A stretch of 64,000 nucleotides of DNA from Manduca sexta (GCF_014839805.1 NC_051116.1:7855556-7919555); one strand, 5' to 3'. Shown: positions 11,656 to 23,060, counted from the stretch's first letter. Notes: generated by a model not told the origin, from the letters alone. Program-made: numbers and translations.

Positions 11656-11914
11656 AAATACCTTTTCAAAAAAATTCATCCTTAGCCTTTTACTGTGTAA
11701 ACGCACCCTTACGTAGCGTCACCGGAACGGACACGAGGGGAAGATATCGTTTTGTTATACGTTATTCATACCTTTAATTATGAATGAACGCTTCGTGGTG
11801 ACGTATTAAATGGGGTGTCCGACATGCGCGATGTAAATGCCTCTTTTCCTATTGTAATGTAGATATGAAATGTTTATTCACTTGTTATTGCCTGGTAATT
11901 TTTTCAATGCTAAT

Positions 11915-12085
11915 ATTATAAAGTGGTAAAGTTTGTTTGTTTGTAGGGGGCTAATCTCTGGAACTACTTAACTGATTTAGAAAATTCTTTCACTAATAGA
12001 AAGCTATATTACTCCTGAGTGTTATAGGCTACTTTTTATCGCGTGAAAATTTATGGACGCGGGCTAAAGCTAGTATTATATATAT
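11915..12085 (+). repeat. Short dispersed repeat (family F)
   Basis: It shows AGTTTGTTTGTTTGTAGGGG, CACTAATAGAAAGCTATATT and GCGGGCTAAAGCTAGTATTA, matching 5036-5232 in order and spacing. Confidence 0.55.
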
Positions 12086-12910
12086 TTGTGTCCATTTGTT
12101 ACAAATAAAATATCACGATACTTAACTATCTATTGATCTATTCATTAATTTGTGGCTTAGACTTAAAATTAAATTTTTGTTTCGGACTTTATCGCAGTTT
12201 TAATGTTTTCGTTTTCTCCCGACGTTTAGAAGACTTTGCAGCCTTCATGGTCACGGGGAGACCAACTTAGTTTAATTTTAATGTCTAACATTCGCGTAAA
12301 CATAAGAAATCATTATGGTTTAGTTGTAATTTAATAATTTATCCTATGTGTTCCACTTTAAGTTACATGGCTGGATTAATTATAGGGCATTAAAGTATTT
12401 AAATTTTAATTATTTGTCATAGCAGCAAATTAACTTTGAATTCTTAATTCCGCTGCATCAGGTAACGATTAGTCGTGGCCTTAATATCGAATGATTTAAA
12501 TATCGTATCGTTCCCGCATCGTTGCTGTTCAAACAGTACTATAATCTATATTATCTTTATAAAGCAGTAGAGGCGGGAATCGGTACACAATTTGCATAAT
12601 CGACTTTCCAATATCGATACTGTGTTTATCGATGTTGATGTTATTTTTACGTTTAATCGTTTATTGTTTCGGATGAATCGTTTCGATTTCCGTTTTGTTA
12701 TCGTTGAGTTAATAATAAATGAATTTACGATAAAGTAATATGGTGTGTAGTTGTATTTGTAGTTTGTCGGTTCATTGATCTAGTAGTAATGGAAATAGAT
12801 TGATGCGTGATTATTTTTTATTTCTAAGAGAGGGTGGATATATTTTTCAGTTGGATTTGGAAAGATTGTTGTGATATCTCAGTATAGAATTTCTTACTAT
12901 AAGATATTTA
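12086..12910. other. Intergenic with a DRE-like palindrome
   Basis: AT-rich, no gene. TATCGATA at 12612-12619 is the palindrome known as the DRE / DREF site in flies, and several ATCGAT-type variants lie nearby. Function here is speculative. Confidence 0.3.
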
Positions 12911-13213
12911 CTGGTGTTAGGTCTCTCATATGTGAGAGTCCGCCTGGGTAGGTACCACCGCAATGTCTATTTCTGCAACCAAGCGGCAGTGTGTAGTCAT
13001 TGTCGTATTCCGGGTTGAACATTCTGGCCAGTGTAAGTACTGGACATAAGACTTAACATCTCATGTCTCAGGATGGCGAGCGCAGTGGAATACCAATCAA
13101 TATTTTGTAATTCAAGGTGTTGGATCGTGTTTCTATTGTTTATGGGCGGTCGTATCGCTTAGCATCACGCGAACGGCAAGCTCGTCTCGTCATTCAAAAC
13201 AATAAAAAAATAG
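12911..13213 (-). repeat. SINE-A copy, near full length
   Basis: In reverse orientation it runs from CTGGTGTTAGGTCTCTCATA through GGATGGCGAGCGCAGTGG to CGGCAAGCTCGTCTCGTCAT and an A-rich end. Boundaries match the copies at 26461-26757 and 27802-28104, giving a family length of about 300 bp. Confidence 0.85.
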
Positions 13214-13348
13214 ATTACCTTGAAATTATAACCGCTTCATATTTTGACGTATTACTGTGTATTAATTGCTTTTGATAGCCGAGAGACACCAAATCGTGGA
13301 GCTTTCTCTGTGCCCCTGTCTCCTCGTTTACTTGAAGTTACTGATTTC

Positions 13349-13848
13349 NNNNNNNNNNNNNNNNNNNNNNNNNNNNNNNNNNNNNNNNNNNNNNNNNNNN
13401 NNNNNNNNNNNNNNNNNNNNNNNNNNNNNNNNNNNNNNNNNNNNNNNNNNNNNNNNNNNNNNNNNNNNNNNNNNNNNNNNNNNNNNNNNNNNNNNNNNNN
13501 NNNNNNNNNNNNNNNNNNNNNNNNNNNNNNNNNNNNNNNNNNNNNNNNNNNNNNNNNNNNNNNNNNNNNNNNNNNNNNNNNNNNNNNNNNNNNNNNNNNN
13601 NNNNNNNNNNNNNNNNNNNNNNNNNNNNNNNNNNNNNNNNNNNNNNNNNNNNNNNNNNNNNNNNNNNNNNNNNNNNNNNNNNNNNNNNNNNNNNNNNNNN
13701 NNNNNNNNNNNNNNNNNNNNNNNNNNNNNNNNNNNNNNNNNNNNNNNNNNNNNNNNNNNNNNNNNNNNNNNNNNNNNNNNNNNNNNNNNNNNNNNNNNNN
13801 NNNNNNNNNNNNNNNNNNNNNNNNNNNNNNNNNNNNNNNNNNNNNNNN
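13349..13848. other. Assembly gap (500 N)
   Basis: Exactly 500 N. The other two gaps are the same length, so this is a fixed-size placeholder and the real distance is unknown. Open frames spanning it are artefacts. Confidence 0.99.
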
Positions 13849-14890
13849 ACAACATCACTGCTCCATTTTCGCTAACAGAAGACAGCATTTATTGAACACA
13901 TAACGGCTGTACGTTCCCCGATTCCTTGTTTTAAAATGCAAATGACGTAACAGACCCATCTTTGATAAATTCGTACCAAACGTAGAGGATATTTGTCAAT
14001 GGTCGCTCTCATCTGGGTTTATAATTCGATGTCCCAGATTATATGTTAAGTGGAAATAGTTTTTTGCGTAATGTCCGGTGCCTGGTTTTGGAGTCTCGTG
14101 ATTTATTGGGACAGTTTTTTATGACATGGCAGTAGGTATTTTAAGTGAGTGTGGTGCCCGTTGAAGAGAGATGGAATTATTCCCCTTTCTGATTGATTTT
14201 AGAACATCGGGTGGAATCTATGTATTAATAGGCGAAGAAAAAGTTTGTTTTGTACTCCTTTTGAAGCAAAATACTGGCTGTTTTTTTTTGTTCTTACTGG
14301 TTCAATTACGTCACGTCCTTCATACATGTCGATGTAGTAAATAGAATGTGTTTGTGTGCATACGGAACACTTTAATTTGATTTGTATATAGCATATACAT
14401 AGTTATAAATATAATTATAACATTGTTTATTCTCACAAATAATCAAAGTATCATAGGAAAATTTATGTTGACGATTAAAAACAATAGGTTTTTTGAAAAA
14501 GGATCAAAAATGTTTGGATGTAAATGCGCTCAACGAACTCTAGATGTTGTGAATTAATCTATCTATTTACATGTTTTGTTCCTGCTGATTTGAATCTTTG
14601 ACCGTGGTGGCATAATGCTGTTTTTTGTTGATCTATTGTTCTAAAAAAAAAAGACTCCGTGACGTAGTAAGTGATTAATCTGTTGAAAAATGGCAATCGC
14701 GATTTGGGAACCCGTAGTTTTTTTTTTGTCTAGTCGACACGGTCGTCATAAGGAAAAAAGAAGTTTCAAAAATGTTGTATGGCGAAAAAAAAAATGGTAC
14801 GTCTTTTTTTACTGATCTCGAATATGTATAACTCAATTTTGAATAAAATTTCTAGGGAGGTATTTCTTAATTTTTCGACAATTTTTTTTA
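13849..14890. other. Intergenic, no feature seen
   Basis: AT-rich DNA with several homopolymer tracts. No gene, RNA or repeat recognised. Confidence 0.45.
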
Positions 14891-14962
14891 GTGCTTTGAA
14901 TGACGAGACGAGCTTGCCGTTCGCCTGATGGTAAGCGATACGACCGCCCATAAACAGTAGAA
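14891..14962 (+). repeat. SINE-A fragment
   Basis: TGCTTTGAATGACGAGACG, GCTTGCCGTTCGCCTGATGG and CCCATAAACAGTAGAA are the family's first 72 bp. The remainder is missing. Confidence 0.8.
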
Positions 14963-15078
14963 TCATCGTTGGATGGTTTTTTGTTCTAGGAATGAATATG
15001 GGTTTGAAGTGGGTGAAATCGGAATAGGTGAACTCGTGGTGAAAATTGAACGTTAGTTATTTTAAACATTCCTTTTTT

Positions 15079-15341
15079 ATTGTTTTAAATGAGGAGATAT
15101 AACCGCCCTTAAACAGTAGAAACACCATCCAACACCTTGAATTACAAAGTATTGTTTGGTATTCCACTGCGCGCGCCATCCTGAGACATGAGATGTTAAG
15201 TCTCATTATGTCCAGTAGTTACACTGGCTACAATGTCCTAACCGGAACACAACAGTGACTACACACTGCTTGACAGGAATAGACATTGCGGTGGTACTTA
15301 CCTACCCAGGCGGACTCTCACATATGAGAGACCTACCACCA
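15079..15341 (+). repeat. SINE-A copy with short 5' deletion
   Basis: The head is missing about 30 bp (GAGGAGATATAACCGCCC), after which the body is intact to CTACCCAGGCGGACTCTCAC and ACCTACCACCA. Confidence 0.8.
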
Positions 15342-15411
15342 ATTTGTCTCAAGTTGAGTAGTCATAGAAAAAGTGTCGCGATTTATACAAAGGTAACTTA
15401 GGGATGCTAGT

Positions 15412-15562
15412 TAGGGTCGTTTTTAGGATTCCGTACGTCAAAAGGGAGCTCTTAACTATGACTCGATTGTCGTGATGAGTGAACTTTTACCTACCTACAG
15501 GTTTACAGGTTGTACGGAACCCTCGGTGCGCGAGTCCGACTCGCACTTGGCCGGTTTTTTTT
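15412..15562 (+). repeat. Dispersed repeat ending CTTGGCCGG (family E)
   Basis: TTAGGATTCCGTACGTCAAA at the start and GTACGGAACCCTCGGTGCGC with ACTCGCACTTGGCCGG at the end mark a repeat I recognise from many lepidopteran genomes, here with most of its interior deleted. Interior-type copies lie at 23480-23745, 41620-42150 and 49360-49905. Confidence 0.55.
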
Positions 15563-15589
15563 ATGTCGGCTCGGCAATGTTGCTTCATT

Positions 15590-15725
15590 GCACCTGATGG
15601 TAAGCGATGTGAAGCCCAAATAAATTGCCAACAGCCATACAAGCATCTCCTGACGCTCGGCACAGTCATGTCGGCCTGCATAATTGCTTCTTCACGCACC
15701 GCTTCAAGGATCCCAATTTATAGAT
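15590..15725 (+). repeat. SINE-like fragment
   Basis: GCACCTGATGGTAAGCGATG resembles the terminal part of families A and B, but the following CAAATAAATTGCCAACAGCC does not occur elsewhere in the window. It is probably a further related family. Confidence 0.4.
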
Positions 15726-16185
15726 GAAGGGAACACCTAGTTTCCTATAGGTGAAAAAAAATTCTGAATTTGAACCATAGTTCCAAAGACTAGTGCGTTT
15801 ATTTCGACACCAACAATTTATACTACGCTAACTCGAAGTTTAGGTAAAATCGTTTTTTTATGCCAAATTGCTTAAAATATGTTGTTTTATATGTAATAAA
15901 AAAATCGTGAAGAAATATATAAAAATAAAGAAGTTACAAATTTTATACAACGCTAAGTAAAGGTACTTTTTGAAATCAGTCGATTTTAATTACGCTAACT
16001 ATTGTTAGCGGAGTATACGCGGGGAGGGGACGCACCGCTTGTTCGTTTATATTAATCTAACGACACTTGTCGCTGTGTTAGATGTGATCGCGAGATTTTA
16101 TAAACCTTATCAGTAAATCATGATTGATAGTCTCATTGTTACAAGTTATTTAAAATATTGTTAGTGTTACTTTATTATTACAAAA

Positions 16186-17877
16186 ATGTCACGAAAACGA
16201 GTTAAATATTTAGTGGATTTAATTAAAAAGGAGGAATATTCTTTGAGCACTGTTGATAAAAATGGGGAGATACTGCTTCCTACTGTTGAGAAAAGTAAGT
16301 TTAATGTGTTATTAAAGATTATAATGTATGTCAAAGTAGATAAATATGTTTTATATTAACACAGTACGTTTTTTTGAAAATTTGATCCGCTCAACTCAAT
16401 GTCCGTGTAACACTACGCTAACACTTAGTTAGCGTACTTTAATACGTTCGTTTATATTTGTATGTTTGTAAAATGGATGACTTAGCGACTTTTACGTTGA
16501 AATACTTATGTGAAAATGTATATTAATTAGTTTATTGGTGGTATGTTGACTGTTTTTTTACATATATATGTTTTTTTTTATAAAACAATCATATGATTTC
16601 AATACATTATGCCTATTATTCTATAATCGTTGCCATTACCTGCCGAAGTTGATTATCCTGAATTTGTGGTTTTGTATAATCACATCATGTTGGATGAGCC
16701 TATTCAAGAGAATGCTTATTCTATGTCCAGTTCTACAAGCCAAGACATAGTTAATTACGAAAATGATTATAAGATATACATTTAAACCACGTTCCACATA
16801 ATATTTATTCACCAAAGGTATTGACTTCTATCCAAAAACCTTCTCTATTGACGTTAACTCCACCAAGTATGGAACCTGCATACATAATACCCCCGTACCT
16901 TCACCCTATTGTGATTTTTCGGAATCTTCACAAAGTTTAAACAATACTTTGGTACCGACTTGCGAAGATACCGAAGATAGAACACTCATACGTAAAATCA
17001 GTAGGTCAGCCCAGGAAAGTCTTTTCGATTCTTATATGGATAGCGACCTTAGTGGGAACACAGATTCAGTATCAACAATATCTACTCCCAGTAATTCAAT
17101 TTCTTCGCCTGTAGCATTTAATGATAGTGACTATTCAGCAGTATCGACCCCAAAAAACAATAAATGTAGATCTAAAAAACATTATTATGTAGGTCTCAAA
17201 CGTCTTAAACTTGAAGATGAGTGGATACTTAGAAAAAGAAAACTTTTGTGTAATAAAGGATTGCAAGGTATATTCCAATCCTTTATTACACAAAAGTTTT
17301 CTGACCTGAAAAAAGGAAAAAACTAAAGCACCAAGAAACATTAAAGTCGCTTGCGTCAATTATCGTCTGCAATGTCATAATAATATAAACCAAGAAGTTC
17401 GTATTGACCTACTTGATGAGTTCTGGGGTAATCACGCGAAATAGTGGAAAATCATTGCCAAATATGTGATACATAAAAGCTACAAAACTGCCACTAATGT
17501 TGACAGCGAATCTAGTCGTCGATCACACACTTAGAATTATCATCTTCCCATAAATTCTGGCAATGGTAACACATCACCTAAAGTTTGCAAAACAATGTTC
17601 TTGAATATTTTTGATATTAAAAATCTAAGTAAACAATGATTTAACTGGTGTTTCTGATGATAGAGGTCGGCATAAAAACCATATCTATATAATTTCAAGT
17701 GAAATGAAACAGAGTGTCATAGATCACGTTATTTCTTTTACCCCTGTGGAGTCTCACTACGTTAGAAAACGTATAAATAAAAAATACTTAGATCCTACTT
17801 TAACTTTTACAAAAATGTCGTTGTATGTTGAGTTGTGTGCCGATAATAATTATAATATTAGAGTACAGACAGTATAG
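16186..17877 (+). pseudogene. Decayed transposon-encoded protein
   Basis: The first segment, 16186-16294 (36 codons from MSRKRVKYLVDL), ends at a consensus donor GTAAGT. Later segments lie in shifting frames: about 16625-16788 (PAEVDYPEF), a Ser/Thr-rich stretch 16895-17326, a Cys-containing stretch 17327-17435 (CVNYRLQC, LLDEFWG) and 17500-17877 (GRHKN, then SHYVRKRINKKYLDP and a CADNN motif). The order Cys pair, DEFW, GRHKN, SHY, YLDP resembles a widespread family of uncharacterised insect and cnidarian transposon proteins; that is recall, not a search. Several frameshifts and stops mean no full protein is made. The expected C-terminal catalytic part is not visible. Confidence 0.55.
17238..17301. 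repeat. 26-bp perfect inverted repeat
   Basis: 17238-17263 (GAAAACTTTTGTGTAATAAA and six more bases) is an exact reverse complement of 17276-17301, with a 12-nt spacer. It sits inside the Ser/Thr-rich open segment of the transposon gene. A perfect stem in otherwise decaying sequence suggests a recent origin, for example a template-switch error. Confidence 0.95.
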
Positions 17878-19185
17878 AGATATTGTTTACGCTAATTAGA
17901 AGATAGGTTTCTATTTACCAAAATCTTTTTTACATAATTTCATACCGCCTTCAAGAACCACTAAAAACCAAAAAAAAAATATTTAACATTATCTATTTAC
18001 TGGTTACCAATTTTGGAGTCGGTGCCTAATAAAAAATAAAATATAGCAAAATATAAAGACTACCCATGACCACGAAGGCTATACAGTCTTCAAAACGTCG
18101 GCAGAAAATTAAAATATAAAAAACGCGATAAAATCGGAAAATAGTTTAATTTTAAAATATAAAGATTTAAAATATTAGAATGATAACAACATTATATCCG
18201 AAAAGTATCATACATTTTATAGAAATTTATTAACAACTGAACACGAGGAGAATGCAAGTGATAAGGTTTGAATGTTTAGAAGTACTCAATGATTACAACC
18301 TACTGCTTAAATTATGTGATTTATATTTACTAATTAGAAGTTTTGTTTTCTTTTAAAAATAACAATATTAAGTGCAATCGTGAGATAGATATCATATACG
18401 AAGTCGAACTGTGATTGACTTGATCCCTTATCGTAAATTAATAAGAAAGTACTTACCTGTAATTTTAATAAAAAGTTGATTAATATACTATTTTTGTTTT
18501 CATTATACATTTACCTGTATAGAATAATATTATCTTCATAATTTCATCTATAATTTATACAAATCAATGTGTATTATAGCTCAATAGAATGTTAAATGAT
18601 ACGCTAACTTAGAGCACACTTCGATGTATAGTACGCTATGTATAATTTGTCGGCTTTTAATGCGATATCTGCCAGAAAAGCATGTCCCGATAAAATAAGG
18701 CTAAGTTAAATATTTTTTTATTTAGCATAGGAATTCATAATAATATATCTTGTTTATATATATAGGAACCTAATTTTATATTTAATGCATAATATTCTCC
18801 AATTTTCTTACTGCAACGCAATAAAATAACACATCTTTAGGACTGTGGTCTCCCGTAACACACTACGCTAACATTAGTTAGACGTGTGTAGTATGTACAA
18901 TCTAATTGAGGAATTACATGTATACACGGCTAACTTGCGCTAATTTAAAAAATATAAATAATTAAGGAAAAATAAGTATGAGAAATTATAAATAATAAGT
19001 TAGTCATTAAGGGTGCCAAATTTCAAATAAGTATCTTAACTAATAAAAAAGTTATCACGTTTTTCCCTTTAAACGCCTCTCCTGTAAAGTACGGTTTTTT
19101 GAGTTAGCTTAGTATAAATTGTTGGTGTCGATTTATTTATTTTATTGAGGAAAAACAAACAGTTGTACATTAAAATAATAATAAA

Positions 19186-19505
19186 TAATATCAGCCCTGT
19201 ATTATATATTTGCCCACTGCTGAGCACGGGCCTCCTCTACTACTGAGAGGGATTAAGCCTTAGTCCACCACGCTGGCCTAGTGCGGATTGGTAGACTTCA
19301 CACACCTTCGAAATTCCTATAGAGAACTTCTCAGATGTGCAGGTTTCCTCACGATGTTTTCCTTCACCGTTAAAGCGAACGATAAATTCACAAAGAAAAC
19401 ACACGTGATTTTTTAGAAAAGTCAGAGGTGTGTGCCCTTGGGATTCGAACCTGCGGACATTCGTCTTGGCAGACCGTTCCGCACCCAACTAGGCTATCGC
19501 CGCTC
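19186..19505 (-). repeat. Full-length SINE-C with pol III boxes
   Basis: On the minus strand it begins with a tRNA-like head containing TAGCCTAGTTGG (19485-19496, A-box consensus) and GGTTCGAATCC (19441-19451, B box). The family body GTGGTGGACTAAGGC and the tail to GGGCTGATATTATTT follow. About 320 bp, the most complete copy in the window, and it would be polymerase III transcribed if active. It lies 55 bp beyond the transposon end. Confidence 0.85.
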
Positions 19506-19977
19506 TTAAATATGATTAAATAAGTACATACATAATTTTTTTTTATAAACATACAACCTACAACGTTCTTCACAGAATATGAACTGAGTATAATTTTCAA
19601 GTACGGGCGATTAATTTACAATAAAGAAATAAAATTAATAAATGAGAAGCAAAAAAATATAATTAATAACTAAGAAAGGGATAGGTGACAAATTAAAGTA
19701 TAAATAATACCTACGTTGAAGCAAATTGCAACTGCACATTTTTAATATTCGAAATATATAATTATTAAATAGAACGGGTATAGAAACTCGGCAAATAATA
19801 AAAAACAACTTCCCAACAATATGTTATAATTTATTGACACTTGTGTTTTGAAAACAAGGTCACACTTCCTTTGCGATGTCACATGGACTTTGAAAAAAAA
19901 CATTGTGAACTAAGGTAGAGTGTATACCAGTGGCAAAGGAAATTTTCCGAAGAACTCCACACAACATATAAGAACTA
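19506..19977. other. Intergenic, no feature seen
   Basis: Very AT-rich DNA without recognised signals. Confidence 0.45.
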
Positions 19978-20255
19978 ATCTATATATATAAAAATGAATC
20001 CCTATTTCCCTTGGTCACGCCATCACGCGTGAACGGCTGGACCGATTTCACATTTTTTTTTGGTTGAAGAAGGTTCTTATGAAAGAAAAAATTCAAAAAA
20101 AGCGCGGAAAATTATAAAATTTAAGAAAACTACGAAAATATTAATTTTATATAACTGTCAATTGTTTGAAATAACTGTCAGCGATTGACAGAATGCGTGC
20201 TGCAAATTCATAGTTAGGACGGGACAACGTCTGTCGGGTTAACTAGTAATATGTG
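19978..20255 (+). repeat. Non-autonomous dispersed element
   Basis: It starts TATATATATAAAAATGAATC, has CACGCGTGAACGGCTGGACC and ends GGACAACGTCTGTCGGGTTA-ACTAGTAAT. The arrangement is familiar to me from short insect elements often called Helitron-like or retroposon ends. No second copy in the window confirms the boundaries. Confidence 0.4.
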
Positions 20256-21020
20256 TAAATGCGGTCGGAAAAATGTTCTAATGATTAGTTTTTTCATAAG
20301 TTACTAAAATGAAGCCGGTAGAAATCGGTTTACTTGGACCTTTCGCCATTAGTGTATACTAACAAATTTTTAGTGTACTTAGTATTGTATATTTTGTGAT
20401 GAATTACACTGATGTAACTCCTAGTGACTGTACACAATTTTTTAAACATTAGTTTCGTAGTAATACATGTCAACTAAGCGGTAAATTATACTAAATTATG
20501 TATGCAAGCAGCCCCAAGTGCACCCAGTCCGACCTTATCGTTACGACAAATCAATCGTACCGACAAAATCAGTACACATCGCACGACTTTATAACGACGA
20601 ATGAAAAACTGCGCAACATTCGAAAGCGTTATTTTGAAAAACTCGAGCACCAATCGCGTGCGAGCGTTTTGTTATTCAAATTTAGAATTCGAATTCATTA
20701 TGGCGGTTGATTTAAATGCATGCTGCCAATAGGTCACCGCGGCGCGTATTCGCATCTTAAGTGGTTAGTGGGGGGTCTCCGGGGACGTAATTTGGGTGGA
20801 TGTGTGGGGGTTTAGCCCGTTTGTTGCTTGGAATAATTTTGAGTACTCTTTCAGTGGATATTAAGATTGAATCCTAAGTACCTAAACAATGGTATGATTA
20901 CGATTACAGTTATAAATTATGTAGTACCTACTGAACTTTTCAGAAGTGTTGTGAAAAGCTTGAAAATCACAGATATAGTCTAATACTAGGCAGATTAAAA
21001 TGGTTTTCTTCTTTTTCCAG
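20256..21020. other. Intergenic or intronic, GC-richer patch
   Basis: A patch of higher GC (20500-20830) holds a 70-codon plus-strand frame (20498-20710) with no recognised similarity, and GGTCACCGCGGCGCG at 20732-20746. It may be conserved regulatory DNA upstream of the exon at 21021. I cannot show it. Confidence 0.3.
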
Positions 21021-21074
21021 ATCGCATCTCTACAAAAGCTGACTGATGAATTAAGAGCTTCGTTGCAATCAGAG
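21021..21074 (+). CDS. Candidate isolated 54-nt coding exon
   Basis: A strong acceptor (CTTCTTTTTCCAG ending at 21020) and a consensus donor GTGAGT (from 21075) bracket exactly 18 codons that are open in frame 1: IASLQKLTDELRASLQSE, an amphipathic, coiled-coil-like peptide. A phase-symmetrical microexon could be skipped without a frame change. No neighbouring exon of the same gene was found, so the parent is unknown. A chance arrangement is possible, but both splice sites are near-consensus. Confidence 0.45.
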
Positions 21075-21093
21075 GTGAGTTTTGGATATTATA

Positions 21094-21290
21094 TTTTATA
21101 ATACTAAACTGTCCCACTGCTGAGCATGGGCTTCCTCTAATATTAAGAGGGATTAGACATTAGTCCACCACACCGGTCTAGTACGGGCTGACTTTACGTA
21201 CCCTCAAAATAATTATAGAGAACATCTCAGGTATGCAGGTTACAAGATATTTTCCTTCACTGTTTTAAAATAAAAAAAGGATAGCGGCTC
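21094..21290 (-). repeat. SINE-C fragment
   Basis: In reverse orientation, TGTCCCACTGCTGAGCATGG, GAGGGATTAGACATTAGTCC and TTTTCCTTCACTGTT mark a copy with a short internal deletion. It starts 20 bp after the candidate microexon donor, i.e. inside the putative intron. Confidence 0.75.
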
Positions 21291-21579
21291 GATCCAGTAG
21301 AAATTTTAATTCTTGGGGAAACTCGTCCTAATGACAACTGGTGTAATTTTTCTACTTGGACCATATTGACAAGGCGAGCAAGCAGTAGCAACATTCCAGA
21401 ACATTACAAAGTAAGATATTAGATTATTAATCTGCTGCCTGGGCGTAGCTAGGGGAAAGGGTTTAGGGGTTCAACCCCCATCCCCCAAATTAATTTTGTT
21501 AAACTACGAAAATCTGTTATTCAATACACATTTTAGTTGTTTTATGTTTTGGACCTAGCATATTTTTATATGATAGGTC

Positions 21580-21796
21580 CAACAGTGACTTCGCTGTAGC
21601 TGATGGTAAGTAGAATGATGTCCAGAGAGAGTATCGATTGACGAGAGATGATTGTCCCTCGCTAGTCGACACAATGCCTGTACGAAAACGGATATAAGGC
21701 TTATCCCGGAACGCGACTCACGTGGGACACTATGTCGGGTTTGATACCGTCTGTACGGTGGTATCTATTCGGATGGATATATATACCACTAGCAGT
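21580..21796 (-). repeat. SINE-B copy, divergent
   Basis: CTGATGGTAAGTAGAATG, CTCGCTAGTCGACACAATGC and CGGAACGCGACTCACGTGGG keep the family order. The end reads ATACCACTAGCAG in place of the usual ACCACCAGCA. Confidence 0.7.
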
Positions 21797-22755
21797 ATAT
21801 ATTTGGACCCCACTATACTTATCGAATGCAACTGCCAGTATAAAGAAATAATAATCAGTAGACGCAACAATCGTCTTTACGTACGGGTCACAGGAAACGC
21901 ATATTCTAACTCCATTTGAATAAGGACGATGGTATCGCGAGGCTAAAGGTTGTATGGTGTTATTAGCATTCTTTGTCGTTGAGTTTTAGATTGGGAGTTA
22001 TTATATTCAATGGGTAGGTCATAGTGGAAAGGGTGTTCGTAGCAGGTAAGGGGGGAGGATATAGGGAAGTTCAGCTGCACTCTGAATTTGGTATGCTTAC
22101 GTACAATTGTACGCAGATTTTTCAATAAATCATTCCTAAATTCTGTTTGACCACCGTGCTTAAAACTGGATACGTCCATGTTTAGCATGCCTGTTTCGCT
22201 TTTCAGGGGTAGGCAGATATAAAGCCCACTTATTTCGACTGTGTCGTTTTTATATACAACTTTGTTAAAGACCGGGTGTTCCAAACTGATACAGAGAGCA
22301 CAAACTTCACATCATTTGAACCTATGATCGAACATGAGATCTCAGCAGCGCGTATGCAATATAACTCACAAGGCAATAACTAATTATGTAATAAAAATTA
22401 TTTCACTAATAAGAAGGTACGTTTTCCCTGAGTATAAGGTATTTTTTTTATCTCACCCACAGACTCTGACGTAAGTATATGCGAGCAAATCTATTTTTTT
22501 ATACAATCGAAAGTTTGTGAAAATGTTTGAAGGTTTAAATACTTTGATGTTTGTAAGAAATAAAGTCCGAAACTGATGAAATAGGTGAAATTTGGCCCAA
22601 AGATAAAACACTGTATCAAGCCACATTTTATGCAAAAAACTACACATTTTATTCCCGAAAACATGTAAGCGGGTGTATTAACTGGACAAGTGCGCGTAGG
22701 ACTCGCACAGAGATGGTTCCGTACAACTTTGTGGGTAAGGTTTCTAAGTATATAT
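21797..22755. other. Intergenic, no confident gene
   Basis: A 113-codon minus-strand frame (21943-22284) is the longest here. It has ordinary composition but no recognisable domain, and no clear splice sites or promoter. It could be a relic, or chance. Confidence 0.35.
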
Positions 22756-23060
22756 TACTAGCGACCCGCCCCGGCTTCGCACGGGTGCAATGCTGATACT
22801 AAATACACTACAGAAAAACTGTGAACGTTGTATATAAAAACATAGCGGTCCGCTCTGGCTTCGCATGGGTATAACATAACAAAATAACAGTATTTCTCCA
22901 CTATTTAGTGGATGTTATTATACATATAAACCTTCCTCTTGAATCACTCTATCTAATAAAAAAACCGCATCAAAATCCGTTGCGTAGTTTTAAAGATTTA
23001 AGCATACAAAGGCAGGGACAGAGAAAGCGACTTTGTTTTATACTATGTAGTGATGTATGT
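22756..23060 (+). repeat. Retroposon-like repeat with duplicated CGGCTTCGCA block
   Basis: GCGACCCGCCCCGGCTTCGC (22763) and, about 85 bp on, GCGGTCCGCTCTGGCTTCGC form an internal direct duplication, followed by ATCAAAATCCGTTGCGTAGT. This organisation is typical of dispersed lepidopteran repeats linked to RTE-like 3' ends (recall). Confidence 0.5.

Larger units (their letters stand above)
15804..19131 (+). mobile_element. 3.3-kb DNA transposon with TIRs and subterminal motifs
   Basis: The left end TCGACACCAACAATTTATAC at 15804 recurs as its reverse complement ending at 19131. The match runs about 30 bp with one or two mismatches, on to CTA(C/A)GCTAACTC. Both sides are flanked by TTTATT (15798-15803 and 19132-19137), a candidate 6-bp target duplication. 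Inside, ACGCTAAC and its complement recur near both ends, some as small hairpins (15997-16015, 16412-16435, 18864-18885), as expected of transposase-binding sites. The interior holds a decayed multi-segment gene (16186-17877) and a probable nested repeat (about 17930-18190). I do not assign the superfamily firmly. Confidence 0.75.

Noticed and set aside
13244..13903. Open frames of about 200 codons at 13.3, 37.3 and 53.5 kb
   Set aside because: They consist almost wholly of N placeholders from the three 500-N gaps and encode nothing real.
21943..22284. 113-codon minus-strand frame
   Set aside because: No domain, splice signal or composition contrast with its surroundings; not distinguishable from chance in a 64-kb window.
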